From NCBI RefSeq assembly GCF_030127145.1, contig NZ_CP126158.1, positions 2,666,001-2,730,000 on the forward strand: a DNA stretch of 64,000 nt, given 5' to 3'. Below are positions 1 to 8,944 of this stretch, piece after piece (position 1 is the first letter of the stretch; every line of letters starts with the position of its first letter). The stretch is from Halobaculum halobium. Its GTDB lineage: Archaea > Halobacteriota > Halobacteria > Halobacteriales > Haloferacaceae. The notes under the pieces are model-generated. The model was not told the origin of the DNA and did no database searches. It was given only the letters and a program-made list of their open reading frames with translations. The position numbers and the translations under genes were made by a program.

Positions 1-1204
1 TCCCGGAGTTCTGGATCTGCTTGGCGGTCGACTCCGGCCCCATGCCGGTCGTCTCCACCCAGAACACCGCGAAGATGGCGCCGCCGATGATCATGAACGT
101 GAGGTCGACGAGCACCCGGATGATGATCTGCCACGGTTCGGCGCTCACGGTGAACGCCCCGGAGAACCACATCCAGTCGGCCCGCTGCTGGATCGGTGCG
201 AGGTAGTAGAACAGCCCGCTCACGGGCTGGCCCTGCGAGTAGACGCCGACGATCGCCGGGAGGGTCACGTAGTTGTTGAGGATCTGCCCGAGGAACTGGA
301 TGTTCGCCTGCAGCGCGCGAACGAGGATCATCGGGAGGACGGACGCGTAGATGAGCTTCACGGGGAAGCGGCCGCGGGCGCCCTTCACCCGGGCGTGGCT
401 CAGCGGTATCTCGACGCGAACGGACTCGGTGTACACGACGACCGCGAAGATGAGCACCGTCGTGAACAGCGCGAGGATGTTCCCCGGGTCGAACAGCAGC
501 GACTGGACGAACGGGTCAAGCTCGATGCTCCCGGTGATGATGCCGTACCACGCGGGGAAGAAGCCGGTCACTTGCGTGCCCAGCGCGGGCACGGCGAACA
601 GCCCGGCGACGAGTTGCTGGCTCACGCCCGCAATAATGAACAGGCCAATCCCGGAGCCGACGCCCCACTTGGAGATGACCTCGTCCATGAACAGGATGAG
701 GACGCCGCCAACGAACATCTGCGCGAACAGCAGCGTTCGCATCCCGCCGGCCCCGATGCCCAGCGAGGTCGCGAGCTGGCCGTCAACCGGCAGGTAGTTG
801 CCGGCGAACACCATCGGCAGCCCCGTCAGACAGATCATCACGACGACGAGCAGCTTCTGAAGCCCCTGGTACAGCACCTGGTCGCGGGGGTCGTCCGTGT
901 CGAGGCCGAGCAGGTCGGCGCCGCCGAGCAACTGGAGGACGATTGACGCCGTGACGATCGGCCCGATACCGAGCTGTAGGATCGACCCCTGCGAGCCCGC
1001 GAGGATCGACCGGAATCGGCCGTAGAAGTCGCCTTCGGCCCCGCCCGTCGCGAGCCCGAACATCGTGATGTTCGTGAGGAAGAAGTACATCACGAGGATA
1101 CCGGCCGTCCAGGCGAGCTTCCGCTTGAAGGGGACGTGCCCCTCCGGACGCTCGACCGTCGGCATCCGCGTGAGTACGGGTTCCGCGGTCTCTTTCCAAC
1201 CCAT
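1..1204 (-). CDS. secY: Protein translocase subunit SecY, 3' end cut by window
   Basis: Core pore subunit of the Sec translocon in the cytoplasmic membrane, which exports and inserts proteins with SecE and SecG/Sec61beta. The visible 401 residues open with MGWKETAEPVL and hold the plug region (ITMFGLATGGAEGDFYG) and eight or nine hydrophobic helices. The last 80 or so residues expected for the family lie beyond base 1. The ATG at 1204 lies about 32 bases downstream of a TATA-like CGTTAAGG (1231-1240, read on the minus strand), so secY probably has its own promoter although it follows uL15 by only 243 bases. No frame damage is seen. Confidence 0.95.
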   Translation of the reverse strand, partial: MGWKETAEPVLTRMPTVERPEGHVPFKRKLAWTAGILVMYFFLTNITMFGLATGGAEGDFYGRFRSILAGSQGSILQLGIGPIVTASIVLQLLGGADLLGLDTDDPRDQVLYQGLQKLLVVVMICLTGLPMVFAGNYLPVDGQLATSLGIGAGGMRTLLFAQMFVGGVLILFMDEVISKWGVGSGIGLFIIAGVSQQLVAGLFAVPALGTQVTGFFPAWYGIITGSIELDPFVQSLLFDPGNILALFTTVLIFAVVVYTESVRVEIPLSHARVKGARGRFPVKLIYASVLPMILVRALQANIQFLGQILNNYVTLPAIVGVYSQGQPVSGLFYYLAPIQQRADWMWFSGAFTVSAEPWQIIIRVLVDLTFMIIGGAIFAVFWVETTGMGPESTAKQIQNSG

Positions 1205-1447
1205 ATATCGTGCACCTGGTTGGCCGGCACACCTTAACGCTTCGATTGGGTCCGCGGGCGCAACGCCCGGCGAGACGCCGACGGCGGCCGCTCCCGGCTG
1301 ATCCGCCAACCCGTCGTTGGCGGGTGCGACGACCGTCGGCGACGCACTCACACAGTCGCGTCCGGAGCAGCCGTTGGCCGTGCTCCGTGCATCGTGACGC
1401 GACCGCAAAGAAGTGAAACCGCGAACTGCGGCGTCAGCCGTCGGCGA
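1205..1447 (-). promoter_or_regulatory. uL15-secY spacer: likely terminator and secY promoter
   Basis: This 243-base gap is the only sizeable gap inside the cluster. Read on the minus strand it begins with a small hairpin (CCGC-GAACT-GCGG, 1419-1431) followed by a T-rich run (1405-1418), which fits a terminator after uL15. It ends with a TATA-like element near 1231-1240 about 30 bases before the secY ATG. No open frame of interest lies between them. Confidence 0.5.
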
Positions 1448-1954
1448 CTACTCGTCGTCGCTGTCTTCGTCGGACTGCTCCTCGGACGCCTCGGCGTCGG
1501 CTTGCGCCTGCTCGGCGCGCTCGGTCAGCTCCGCGGAGCCGCCCGCCTCCTCGATGAGGCTGCGGGCATCGGCGGTGAACGCGTCGGCGACGACGTGCAG
1601 TTCCCCGCGGACCTGCCCGCCGCCAAGCACCTTCACCACGTCGACCTCGTGGCCGTCCTCGGCCACGTCGCGAGCGTCGAGGGCGTAGCCGTCGCCCTCC
1701 TCCTCGGCGAGACCGTCGGCCGCCAGCAGAGCGGCGTCCTCGTCGAGCTTCTGGACGGAGACCTCGACGACCTCGTCTTGCACGCCCTGCGGGCGCTTGA
1801 AGCCGTACTTGCCCAGCGGACCGTACTGCTGTCGCTCGTGTTTCTTGCGTCCCGCGTTGCCGCGGCCGCCCCGGTGACCGGCGCCACGCCGGTTCTTGTG
1901 GGAGCCGCCGCCGTGCGTCCGCGAGCCGCGCTGTCGTCGTTTCTTGCTCGTCAT
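1448..1954 (-). CDS. rpl15: 50S ribosomal protein uL15
   Basis: Large-subunit protein of 168 residues. The N-terminus, MTSKKRRQRGSRTHGGG, is a basic Gly/Arg/His-rich arm typical of uL15 that reaches into 23S rRNA. The globular part follows (KVLGGGQVRGELHVVADAF), and an acidic tail (EEQSDEDSDDE) is usual for haloarchaea. The start at 1954 shares one base with the uL30 stop, so the two are probably translationally coupled. It is the last gene before the spacer that carries the secY promoter. Confidence 0.96.
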   Translation of the reverse strand: MTSKKRRQRGSRTHGGGSHKNRRGAGHRGGRGNAGRKKHERQQYGPLGKYGFKRPQGVQDEVVEVSVQKLDEDAALLAADGLAEEEGDGYALDARDVAEDGHEVDVVKVLGGGQVRGELHVVADAFTADARSLIEEAGGSAELTERAEQAQADAEASEEQSDEDSDDE

Positions 1955-2412
1955 TATCGCATCGCCTCCAGGAGCGTGTCGATGTCGTCGTGACGACCGA
2001 GCGCGCCGCCGTTCTTCACGGCGTGCTTGATGCCGTCGTGACCGCCGCGGGGGGCGTGCAGCCGCAGCACCGGCGCCAGCCCCTCCTCGCGCAGCGTCGT
2101 CTCCTCGGCGACCAGCGCAGCCGCCAGCGACTCGACATCGTCGTAGTCCGTGTTGTCGGCGACCCACTCGTCGTCGACGTCGGCGTCGCCCTCGGCGGGC
2201 TCGCCGCGCCGCTCGATGAGCATCGCGACCGTCTCGACGTCGGGCTCGCCGAACGCGACGAAGTCGTTCACCTTCGCGATCATCCCGCGGTAGGTGTCCT
2301 CCTCGGGCACCAGCGCGCAGTGGTTGATCGCGTGGACGTTGAGCATCTTCAGGGTGTCGCGCTGTGCGGCGGACATGTCGATCTCGCCGCGAAGCTGGAC
2401 GACCGCCTGCAT
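1954..2412 (-). CDS. rpl30: 50S ribosomal protein uL30
   Basis: Large-subunit protein of 152 residues, the long archaeal/eukaryotic form rather than the 60-residue bacterial one. It opens with [19 protein letters not shown] and carries the ferredoxin-like uL30 core (LKMLNVHAINHCALVPE). It ends with HAPRGGHDGIKHAVKNGG, the conserved archaeal C-terminal part. It touches uS5 upstream and uL15 downstream with one-base overlaps. Confidence 0.96.
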   Translation of the reverse strand: MQAVVQLRGEIDMSAAQRDTLKMLNVHAINHCALVPEEDTYRGMIAKVNDFVAFGEPDVETVAMLIERRGEPAEGDADVDDEWVADNTDYDDVESLAAALVAEETTLREEGLAPVLRLHAPRGGHDGIKHAVKNGGALGRHDDIDTLLEAMR

Positions 2413-3059
2413 CAGTGCTCACCCTCCGCTTCGCGCTGGACGCGTCGCGCCCGGTCGGGCGTGCGCGCCTGCGAGGCGTTCTGCAGGGCGTTGAACGTCG
2501 CCTTCGCGAGGTTGACCGTCGTCCGCGTGTTCCCGTTCGAGGACGTCCAGGCGTCCTGGATGCCCGCGAGTTCGAGGATGTTGCGGACGGTCGGAGCCGC
2601 CGCGAGGCCCAGTCCCTGCGGGGCGGGCTTGATCTCGACCTCGACGGACCCGGCCTTCCCGTTCGCCGTCCGGGTGAGGGAGTTGACTCCGCCGGCGGAG
2701 TCCTCCCACGAGCCCGAGCCGCGGTCGACCTTGATCATGTTCAGCTTAGCCACTTCGATGGCCTTCTCGATGGCGCCGCCGACTTGGTCGTCGCGGCCCT
2801 CGGCGTAGCCGAGATAGCCGTCGTTGTTGCCGATAGCGACGACACAGCGGAACTTCACCCGGCGCCCGGAGTCGGTCATGCGCTGGACCATGTTGATGTC
2901 CAGCACCTCGTCCTCCAGATCGGGGATGAGCTGGTCGACCAACTGCGGCTCCTTCAGCGGGAGCCCCGAGTTGAGCGCCTGCTCCATCGAGGTGATGTCG
3001 CCCTCCTGTACCTTCCGGCCGAGCCGCGTGCGCGGCTCCCATCCGCCGTTTCTACTCAT
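2412..3059 (-). CDS. rps5: 30S ribosomal protein uS5
   Basis: Small-subunit protein of 215 residues that helps keep decoding accurate. It shows the N-terminal double-stranded-RNA-binding fold ([21 protein letters not shown], then [17 protein letters not shown]) and the C-terminal domain around [19 protein letters not shown]. Its start overlaps the uL18 end by 8 bases and its stop shares one base with uL30. Confidence 0.97.
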   Translation of the reverse strand: MSRNGGWEPRTRLGRKVQEGDITSMEQALNSGLPLKEPQLVDQLIPDLEDEVLDINMVQRMTDSGRRVKFRCVVAIGNNDGYLGYAEGRDDQVGGAIEKAIEVAKLNMIKVDRGSGSWEDSAGGVNSLTRTANGKAGSVEVEIKPAPQGLGLAAAPTVRNILELAGIQDAWTSSNGNTRTTVNLAKATFNALQNASQARTPDRARRVQREAEGEH

Positions 3060-3615
3060 TGTCGAATTCCTCCGTCAGGGTCTCCCGAAGCTCGTCGAAG
3101 TGCTCGGGCAGGTCCGCCGCGTCGAACGCCCCGCTGTACAGCGGCTCGTCGAGCTGCTCGGCGTACGCGGCGATGTGCTCGCCACGGGTGCGCGACCAGT
3201 CCGCGAGGACGCTGTCGTTGTGGGGGATCTCGAGCCCGGCGTCGATCGCTCCTTCCTGCACCGCGAACGCCTTGTTCCCGGGCGTGGCGGTGTTCAGGCC
3301 GATGTCGAGAACGGCCTCATCGAGGCCGTCCTCGACCGCCCGCAGCCCCGCGAGATAGCCCGTGAGGTACGCGCTGGGGAGATTGGCCGTCGGGGCCTCC
3401 CAACCGTACTCCGCGAGATCCTCGCTGGATGCGGCCGCGTGTGTGATGTCGCCATCGGGGCCGGGGGAAACCAGCTGCGCCCTGACGTGCTTGTTCGACA
3501 GGCGCGCGACGAGGCGCGGCTTGCCGGATTTCAGCAGGCGCAACCTCTGGTGGTAATCCGTCCGGACTTCCCGGCGGCGACGCATCGGTACCTTGTAGCG
3601 TGGTCCGGTCGCCAT
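3052..3615 (-). CDS. rpl18: 50S ribosomal protein uL18
   Basis: 5S rRNA-binding large-subunit protein of 187 residues, the archaeal/eukaryal size. The start [20 protein letters not shown] gives the standard N-terminus; the frame is open further upstream but that sequence is not family-like. Recognisable blocks are the [21 protein letters not shown] strand and the [11 protein letters not shown] helix. It shares one base with eL19 upstream. Confidence 0.96.
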   Translation of the reverse strand: MATGPRYKVPMRRRREVRTDYHQRLRLLKSGKPRLVARLSNKHVRAQLVSPGPDGDITHAAASSEDLAEYGWEAPTANLPSAYLTGYLAGLRAVEDGLDEAVLDIGLNTATPGNKAFAVQEGAIDAGLEIPHNDSVLADWSRTRGEHIAAYAEQLDEPLYSGAFDAADLPEHFDELRETLTEEFDNE

Positions 3616-4076
3616 CAGTCGTCCTCCAGTGTTACGTCGTAGTTGTTCACGATGTACGAGTCGAGTCGTCGCACGTCCTCGAAGGCGCCGCCCGAGGCCT
3701 TGTTGTACAGCTCGCGGTACTGCGTGCTGTTCAGCGGGCCGTCGTCGCGGAGCGTCTTGAGGCGTGCGCGCTGGGCGCGGATCCGCGAAATCCACTCGTC
3801 CTTGGAGTTCTGGCGGCCGCCGGCTTTCCCTTTGCGGGACCCGGCGCCGGTGCGGTGGCCGTACGAGCGCTTCTCGTCGCGCTCGCGGGCACGGCCACGC
3901 GAGTTCCCCTTGGCGTCCTTCTCGCGGATGTTGCCCTGTTCGATCTGCTCGCGGATGTCCTCACGCGTGATCGCGTCCGCGAGTTCGTCCTGTGCCTCCG
4001 GGTTGAGCCACACGCGGCTCTTGCCGATGTCGAGTTCATCGGCCGCGAGCCGGCGCTGTGCTGCCAGGTCGCTCAT
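3615..4076 (-). CDS. rpl19e: 50S ribosomal protein eL19
   Basis: Archaeal/eukaryal-specific large-subunit protein of 153 residues. The core is [20 protein letters not shown], then [20 protein letters not shown], followed by a long basic segment ([19 protein letters not shown]) that threads into rRNA. It overlaps eL32 by 4 bases (ATGA) and uL18 by one base. Confidence 0.96.
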   Translation of the reverse strand: MSDLAAQRRLAADELDIGKSRVWLNPEAQDELADAITREDIREQIEQGNIREKDAKGNSRGRARERDEKRSYGHRTGAGSRKGKAGGRQNSKDEWISRIRAQRARLKTLRDDGPLNSTQYRELYNKASGGAFEDVRRLDSYIVNNYDVTLEDD

Positions 4077-4777
4077 TGGTCAACCTCCACTTCGACGTAG
4101 GTCGGGTTGAGGACGCGGATCTCGCGGTCCTCGCACTCGTCCTCGATGGCCTCGCGCTTGCGTCCGCCGACGGTGGACGCGATGCGCACGGCCTGGGTGT
4201 CGCCGTCGACGCCCTCGAGGTCGTCCGTGTTGAACACGCGGACCTCCTCGAAGCCGCTCGGGTGCAGGCCGCGGGCCGCCTTCGGCGAGCGGAAGCCGGC
4301 CTCGACTTTCGGGCCCTTGCCCTTCATGCTGCGGCGCTGCTTCGACAGCTGGCCGCGCGGGCGTCGCCACGAGGTCGGGATGCGCTTCTTCTTGTGGTAG
4401 TCCTGGCGGTTGAACTGCGGCGTGCCCTCGCGGAGCTTCTTGCCGAGCGCACGGGCGCGCTCGTCGGAGAGCTCGGGCGTCTTGTCCGCGTGACCGCGCG
4501 GGCGCAGTTCGGTCTCGACGTCCTCGGCCTCCTCCTCGTCGGCCTCGGGCTCGTCGTCTTCGATCTCGGCGTCGGCCTCTTCGTCGACCTCGAGCCCGCC
4601 AACGTCCGCCTTGATGCGGGCCGCGAGGGCGTTCCCGACGCCGTCGACCTCCGCGAGTTCGGACTGTGAGGCGGCCTTCACGTCCTCGACGGTCTCGTAG
4701 CCGGCCTCGCTGAGCGCGTCGGCCTTCGACGGGCCGACGCCGGAGATGTCCTCCAGGCTCTCGATGTCGTCGCTCAT
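4073..4777 (-). CDS. rpl32e: 50S ribosomal protein eL32 with N-terminal helix-hairpin-helix extension
   Basis: Archaeal/eukaryal large-subunit protein of 234 residues. The conserved eL32 domain fills the C-terminal half ([20 protein letters not shown] onward). Residues 1-60 form a pair of helix-hairpin-helix repeats ([20 protein letters not shown] and [20 protein letters not shown]), then an acidic linker at about 64-85. HhH extensions of this type are known in haloarchaeal eL32; their role is not established. It abuts uL6 with no gap. Confidence 0.95.
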   Translation of the reverse strand: MSDDIESLEDISGVGPSKADALSEAGYETVEDVKAASQSELAEVDGVGNALAARIKADVGGLEVDEEADAEIEDDEPEADEEEAEDVETELRPRGHADKTPELSDERARALGKKLREGTPQFNRQDYHKKKRIPTSWRRPRGQLSKQRRSMKGKGPKVEAGFRSPKAARGLHPSGFEEVRVFNTDDLEGVDGDTQAVRIASTVGGRKREAIEDECEDREIRVLNPTYVEVEVDQ

Positions 4778-5314
4778 TTAGACATCACCCGTGGGTTTGC
4801 GCGTGATGTACACGCCGTCCTGGAAGATGCGCGTGTCCTTGTCGGTCACGCGTGTGAGCTGTTCGATGCTGGCGGCCGTCTGGCCGACGTCCTCCTTGGA
4901 CGGGCCGGTCAAGACGAGCTCCTCGCCGTCGATCTGTACGTCGGTGTCGCCGCGGATCGCCGCGCGGCGGGGTGCCGTCTCCCCGAGGAAGTTCGTGATG
5001 ACGACCTCGTCGCCCTCGACGTCCACGTCCATCGGGAAGTGAGCGTAGAAGACTTCCATCTCGTACTCCCACCCCTCGGTGACCCCGTGGACCATGTTGT
5101 CCACGTGGCTCGCGAAGGTGCCGACGGTCGCGTTCGTCTGGCGGTCAGCGTCGTCCGGGTACGCGATGACGACGGCGTTCTCGTCCGTGGAGACGCTGAC
5201 GTCGGGGTACCACAGGCGGCGCGTCACCGAGCCGTTCGGCCCCTCGATCGTGAGATCGAGGTGGTCGAGGTCGGCGGAGACGTCCTCGGGTAGTTCGATT
5301 GTTCGTTCTGCCAT
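4778..5314 (-). CDS. rpl6: 50S ribosomal protein uL6
   Basis: Large-subunit protein of 178 residues that sits near the factor-binding site. It has the two tandem uL6 domains, the first with LTIEGPNGSVTRRLWYPDVS and the second ending with GVYITRKPTGDV. It lies 2 bases after uS8 and directly before eL32. Confidence 0.96.
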   Translation of the reverse strand: MAERTIELPEDVSADLDHLDLTIEGPNGSVTRRLWYPDVSVSTDENAVVIAYPDDADRQTNATVGTFASHVDNMVHGVTEGWEYEMEVFYAHFPMDVDVEGDEVVITNFLGETAPRRAAIRGDTDVQIDGEELVLTGPSKEDVGQTAASIEQLTRVTDKDTRIFQDGVYITRKPTGDV

Positions 5315-5316
5315 TG

Positions 5317-5709
5317 TCAGTAGACGTATGCGATTACCTGGCCACCGATGCCCGCCTCGCGGGCCTCGTAGTGGCTCATGACGCCGTGACTCGTCGTCAC
5401 GATGAGTGCGCCGTAGTCACGCGCGGGGAGGAATCGCTTCTCCCATCGCTCGTAGCCGTCCGCGGCCACGGAGTAGCGCGGCTTGACGGCGCCGCACTCG
5501 TTGATGGCGCCTTTCAGTTCGACCTCGAACGTTCCCGCTCGGCCGTCGTCCACGAACTCGAAGCCGTCGACGTAGCCGTTGTCGTACAGCACTTCGAGCG
5601 TGGAGCCGATGATGTTCGAGGCGGGCTGGACCGTGTATTCCAGATGGCCGACGTCCTCGGCGTTGTCGAGGCCGGCGAGGGCGTCGGAGAGTGGGTCGTT
5701 ACCTGCCAT
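5317..5709 (-). CDS. rps8: 30S ribosomal protein uS8
   Basis: Primary 16S rRNA-binding protein of 130 residues. It opens with MAGNDPLSDALAGLDNAEDV, as in archaeal uS8, and ends with the signature TTSHGVMSHYEAREAGIGGQ and the C-terminal VIAYVY. It lies 3 bases after uS14. Confidence 0.97.
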   Translation of the reverse strand: MAGNDPLSDALAGLDNAEDVGHLEYTVQPASNIIGSTLEVLYDNGYVDGFEFVDDGRAGTFEVELKGAINECGAVKPRYSVAADGYERWEKRFLPARDYGALIVTTSHGVMSHYEAREAGIGGQVIAYVY

Positions 5710-5712
5710 AGT

Positions 5713-5904
5713 TTATCGGTACTTCCGGAACCCCATGTCCCGGGCGACCTCGCGGAAACACTGGCGACAGAGGTTGATGTCGTACTTGCCGACGAGCCCC
5801 TGTTTTCGCTCGCAGCGTCGGCACGCGACCTCCTGGCCGGTGCGCTTTGCTGCGTGCTCGCCCGTTTCTTCGGGTCCTGTGGATTCTGTGTCTGCGTCGC
5901 TCAT
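5713..5904 (-). CDS. rps14: 30S ribosomal protein uS14, zinc-binding form
   Basis: Small-subunit protein of 63 residues with a C-X2-C / C-X2-C zinc ribbon ([10 protein letters not shown] and [11 protein letters not shown]) and the conserved end DMGFRKYR. The first 22 or so residues are acidic and poorly conserved. The ATG at 5904 is preferred because it overlaps the uL5 frame by 4 bases (ATGA), like its neighbours. Confidence 0.95.
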   Translation of the reverse strand: MSDADTESTGPEETGEHAAKRTGQEVACRRCERKQGLVGKYDINLCRQCFREVARDMGFRKYR

Positions 5905-6425
5905 GCTGTGACCTCCACGTCGAACTCGCGTTCGAGGAACGTGACGGCGTCCTCGACGGTCATCCGGTGCTTGCTCGGGATCGACCGGGTCACCTTGTTC
6001 CGCTGGGAGACGCGGTAGCCCGGACGCGTGAGCGTCACGGTGACGTCGAGCCCGTAGATGCCGATCTGCGGGTCGTACTCTTGACTCGGGAACTCCGTGT
6101 GTTCGGCGACGCCGAAGCTGAAGTTGCCCGTGTCGTCGAACTGCGAGGCCGAGAGATCGACCAGCTCCAGCGCGGTGTCGAGGAACTCGTCGGCGTCCTC
6201 CTCGCGCAGGGTGACCTTCGCCCCGATGGGGTCACCGGGACGGATGTCGAACTCGGCGATCGCGCGCTTGGCCGTCGTTCGAACCGTGTCCTGCCCGGTG
6301 ATCTCCTCGAGGATCTCCTCGCCGTTAGCGAGTTCGCGGCCACCCTGACCGACGCCCATGTGGACGACGACCTTCTCGATACGTGGTTCGCGCATCTCGT
6401 GGATATCCGCTTCGGCCTCGCTCAT
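5901..6425 (-). CDS. rpl5: 50S ribosomal protein uL5
   Basis: Large-subunit protein of 174 residues that contacts 5S rRNA and the P-site tRNA. Visible blocks are [20 protein letters not shown], the [17 protein letters not shown] strand and the [18 protein letters not shown] motif. The C-terminus is typical ([17 protein letters not shown]). It overlaps eS4 and uS14 by 4 bases each. Confidence 0.96.
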   Translation of the reverse strand: MSEAEADIHEMREPRIEKVVVHMGVGQGGRELANGEEILEEITGQDTVRTTAKRAIAEFDIRPGDPIGAKVTLREEDADEFLDTALELVDLSASQFDDTGNFSFGVAEHTEFPSQEYDPQIGIYGLDVTVTLTRPGYRVSQRNKVTRSIPSKHRMTVEDAVTFLEREFDVEVTA

Positions 6426-7120
6426 TCGTCATCACCCGTGAAGTTCTCGTCGATGACGACGACGTACTCTTCGATCGTCTCGAAGCCGCCGTCTTCCTGT
6501 TCGACGGTCACGGCGTTGTCGCCGGAACCGGCCGTGACGGTGATGTCCGAGATCTCGCCGATATCGCCGGCGTGCGAGCCGGCGACCGCGGTGACGAGTG
6601 CGCCCTCCTCGTACGGGAAGTGCGCGACGACGTCTTTCGTCTCGTTGTCGACGACCAGCGAGTCGCCGCCGGCGTAGCTCCCGTCGTCGCTGACGAGGGT
6701 CGTCCCGTCGTGCAGCATGTACTGGAAGTCGCCGCCGGCGACCTGCGTCTTGCCGGCGACCTTCCCCAGCCGCGAGGAGGCGGCCTCCTCGTCGATGGGG
6801 GTGAGGGAGAGCCGACCGCCCTCGCCGGGGAACACGCGGTAGTACTCCTCGCGCTCGGCAAAGGCCAGGATGTCGAACATCCCGACGGGGCGGGCCTCAT
6901 CGGAGACCGCCTTGCCGTTGACGAGCACGGATCCGTGATCGAGCGCGTAGCGCGCCTCCTTGCGCGAGTCGACGTAGCCCAGCACGTCCCGAAGGACGAT
7001 GAGCAGGGGAACGCCTGACTCGCCGTGCGGGCCCGCGCCCGCCTTCACGGTGAACGTCTCTTCCTTCCGCTCGATCGGCCACGAGTTCGGGGCCGACAGT
7101 CGCTTCTGGTGGTTACTCAT
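6422..7120 (-). CDS. rps4e: 30S ribosomal protein eS4
   Basis: Archaeal/eukaryal small-subunit protein of 232 residues, with an S4-type RNA-binding module ([20 protein letters not shown], residues about 45-65) and a KOW-like segment ([15 protein letters not shown]). The start [16 protein letters not shown] is the family N-terminus. The frame remains open upstream to 7318, but that sequence is an Arg-rich antisense-type artefact. It follows uL24 by one base. Confidence 0.96.
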   Translation of the reverse strand: MSNHQKRLSAPNSWPIERKEETFTVKAGAGPHGESGVPLLIVLRDVLGYVDSRKEARYALDHGSVLVNGKAVSDEARPVGMFDILAFAEREEYYRVFPGEGGRLSLTPIDEEAASSRLGKVAGKTQVAGGDFQYMLHDGTTLVSDDGSYAGGDSLVVDNETKDVVAHFPYEEGALVTAVAGSHAGDIGEISDITVTAGSGDNAVTVEQEDGGFETIEEYVVVIDENFTGDDE

Positions 7121-7121
7121 G

Positions 7122-7484
7122 TTATGCAGCCTCCTCGTCGGACTCCAGACGCGCCTCCCGGCGGTCGTCCTCGAGGTCCAAGTCGACGACGCGAACGTTC
7201 GAGGTGTCGAGCGGACGCGGGGTCTCTTCCCCGTCGGCCTTCTCGACGACGACGTCCTCGACGTGGATCTGCGACAGCCGCAGGTCCACATCGAGCACCT
7301 CGCCCTCCTCGCCCGCAAAGTCGCCGCGCATGACCTCGACGGTGTCGCCCGCGTTGACGCGGACGTTCCGCTGGCCGTACTCCTCCCGGAGCTCCTCCGA
7401 GAGGGTGGCGCGGACGAACTTCTGCCGCTCGTGGAGCGGCGCGTCTCGGGTCCGGGTGCGCTGTTTGTGCGGTTGTTCGCTCAT
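7122..7484 (-). CDS. rpl24: 50S ribosomal protein uL24
   Basis: Assembly-initiating large-subunit protein of 120 residues. The KOW motif is clear ([20 protein letters not shown], residues about 43-62), preceded by [19 protein letters not shown] and followed by [20 protein letters not shown]. The tail is acidic. It overlaps uL14 by 4 bases. Confidence 0.96.
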   Translation of the reverse strand: MSEQPHKQRTRTRDAPLHERQKFVRATLSEELREEYGQRNVRVNAGDTVEVMRGDFAGEEGEVLDVDLRLSQIHVEDVVVEKADGEETPRPLDTSNVRVVDLDLEDDRREARLESDEEAA

Positions 7485-7879
7485 ACGATCTGAGTCGCGG
7501 TTGATGCGATGCTCCCGAAGCGTTCGGCGACCTCTCGCGCGATGGGACCCTTGATTTCGGTCCCACGCGGCTCCTCCATGTCGTCGATGACGACGGCGGC
7601 GTTGTCCGCGAACTTCACGCGGGTGCCGTCGGGTCGACGAATGGACTTGCGCTGGCGGACGATAACGGCCTCCAGCACCTGGCGCCGCATCTCCGGCGTC
7701 CCCTTGGTCACCGAGACGGTGACCTTGTCGGCGACGCCCGCTTTGGGGTGGCGATTCTTCGTGCCCGAGTAGCCGGACACGGAGATGACCTTCAGCTCAC
7801 GCGCGCCGGTGTTGTCGGCGCACGTGATGAGTGAGCCCTTTTCGAGGCCCTGCGTGACGTCGGCCTTCAGGGCCTCCAT
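7481..7879 (-). CDS. rpl14: 50S ribosomal protein uL14
   Basis: Large-subunit protein of 132 residues at the subunit interface. It carries the signature [18 protein letters not shown], then [20 protein letters not shown] and [20 protein letters not shown]. The end [20 protein letters not shown] is typical. It shares one base with uS17. Confidence 0.97.
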   Translation of the reverse strand: MEALKADVTQGLEKGSLITCADNTGARELKVISVSGYSGTKNRHPKAGVADKVTVSVTKGTPEMRRQVLEAVIVRQRKSIRRPDGTRVKFADNAAVVIDDMEEPRGTEIKGPIAREVAERFGSIASTATQIV

Positions 7880-8211
7880 CAGGCATCACCGTCCGTGTCG
7901 AGCTGTTCGACCACGACGTGGCTCTTCGTCTTCGACAGCGGCCGCGTCTCGGCGATCTGCACCTCGTCGCCCTCCTCGATGTCGAGGCAGGGCGAGACGT
8001 GTGCCGGCACGCGGCTTCGTCGTTTCATGTACCGGTCGTACTTCGGCACGAACACGTCGTATTCGCGCTCGACGACGACCGTCTTGTCCATCGCTGTGGA
8101 GGCGACTGTTCCTTCGAGCGTCTGTCCGCGCACGGAAAGCGATCCGTGGAACGGGCAGTTCTCGTCGGAGCAGGACTCCTCCGGTTCTGTTACGTTCAGT
8201 CCGATTGCCAT
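7879..8211 (-). CDS. rps17: 30S ribosomal protein uS17
   Basis: Small-subunit OB-fold protein of 110 residues. The N-terminal segment [20 protein letters not shown] is the archaeal extension with its cysteine pair. The core shows [20 protein letters not shown] and the motif [20 protein letters not shown]. Its start lies 16 bases inside the preceding rnp1 gene, the deepest overlap in the cluster. Confidence 0.96.
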   Translation of the reverse strand: MAIGLNVTEPEESCSDENCPFHGSLSVRGQTLEGTVASTAMDKTVVVEREYDVFVPKYDRYMKRRSRVPAHVSPCLDIEEGDEVQIAETRPLSKTKSHVVVEQLDTDGDA

Positions 8212-8711
8212 TGGTGATCACCCGCACGTTCCGTGCGGAAGGCGGGTCGTGAGAGCAGTCTGGCCCCATCCACCGTAACGGAGACCGCGTCCTCGCAACC
8301 GTCCGACTGACCGGCTGTGACCCCGGTAGTATCGTACTGCCCGCGCTTCCCGGCCAGTGTGGGGAAGTCGGACGACGGAAGTTCGAACGTGGACCCGGGG
8401 GCCTTGCGGTCCCCCGCGGCTTCATCTATGACGGGCGACGCCTCGCCGCTTCGAGGCGCGTCCGTACTAGGCCCGGCTGGGCGACGGCCCACGTCGCCAG
8501 CCGTTCGCTCAGTGGAGAGAACGAACCGGAACGTCGTCCCCTCCTTCGGCACCCGTTTGTCCCCCCGAGCGGTACGCACCGTGAGGGTGCGCATGCTCTC
8601 GGACACGACGACGCCCGCGAGCCCGACGTGGGCGTCGCTGGCGGCGGCGACCACCCTGACGGGGAGGCCGCGGAGTTCGTGTCGCGTGAGCGTCTCGGGT
8701 GTGAGTGCCAT
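8196..8711 (-). CDS. rnp1: Ribonuclease P protein component 1 (Rpp29/Pop4 family) with a large insertion
   Basis: Protein subunit of archaeal RNase P, which trims 5' leaders of pre-tRNA. The 171 residues include the N-terminal [20 protein letters not shown], the sheet [34 protein letters not shown], and the closing [20 protein letters not shown]. Between FRFVLS (about residue 66) and the final strand (about residue 144) lie roughly 75 Ser/Gly/Pro/Asp-rich residues; archaeal Rnp1 proteins are normally about 95-140 residues. The position between uL29 and uS17 is the usual one in archaea. The insertion looks like an unstructured loop and the flanking fold seems intact. Confidence 0.88.
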   Translation of the reverse strand: MALTPETLTRHELRGLPVRVVAAASDAHVGLAGVVVSESMRTLTVRTARGDKRVPKEGTTFRFVLSTERTAGDVGRRPAGPSTDAPRSGEASPVIDEAAGDRKAPGSTFELPSSDFPTLAGKRGQYDTTGVTAGQSDGCEDAVSVTVDGARLLSRPAFRTERAGDHQWQSD

Positions 8712-8722
8712 GTGTCGTGTCG

Positions 8723-8941
8723 TTACTCGTCTGCGTCGGCGAGGTCGCCTTCCTCGCCCTGGATCGTCTTGATCCGGGCGATCGTGCGCTTCAGCTCGCC
8801 GACCCGCCCCGGGTTGTCCGGGGCGCCGCCGGCCGCCTGCACGGCCTTCGCGTTGAGGAGTTCGGTCTCGAGCTCCTCGAGTTCGGCCTCGCGTTCTGCG
8901 GCCGTCATGTCGCGGATCTCCTGGGTGTGAAGGATCGCCAT
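8723..8941 (-). CDS. rpl29: 50S ribosomal protein uL29
   Basis: Two-helix large-subunit protein of 72 residues near the exit tunnel. [20 protein letters not shown] begins the first helix and [20 protein letters not shown] is the conserved second helix. A short acidic tail follows. It starts 3 bases after uS3. Confidence 0.95.
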   Translation of the reverse strand: MAILHTQEIRDMTAAEREAELEELETELLNAKAVQAAGGAPDNPGRVGELKRTIARIKTIQGEEGDLADADE

Positions 8942-8944
8942 CGG

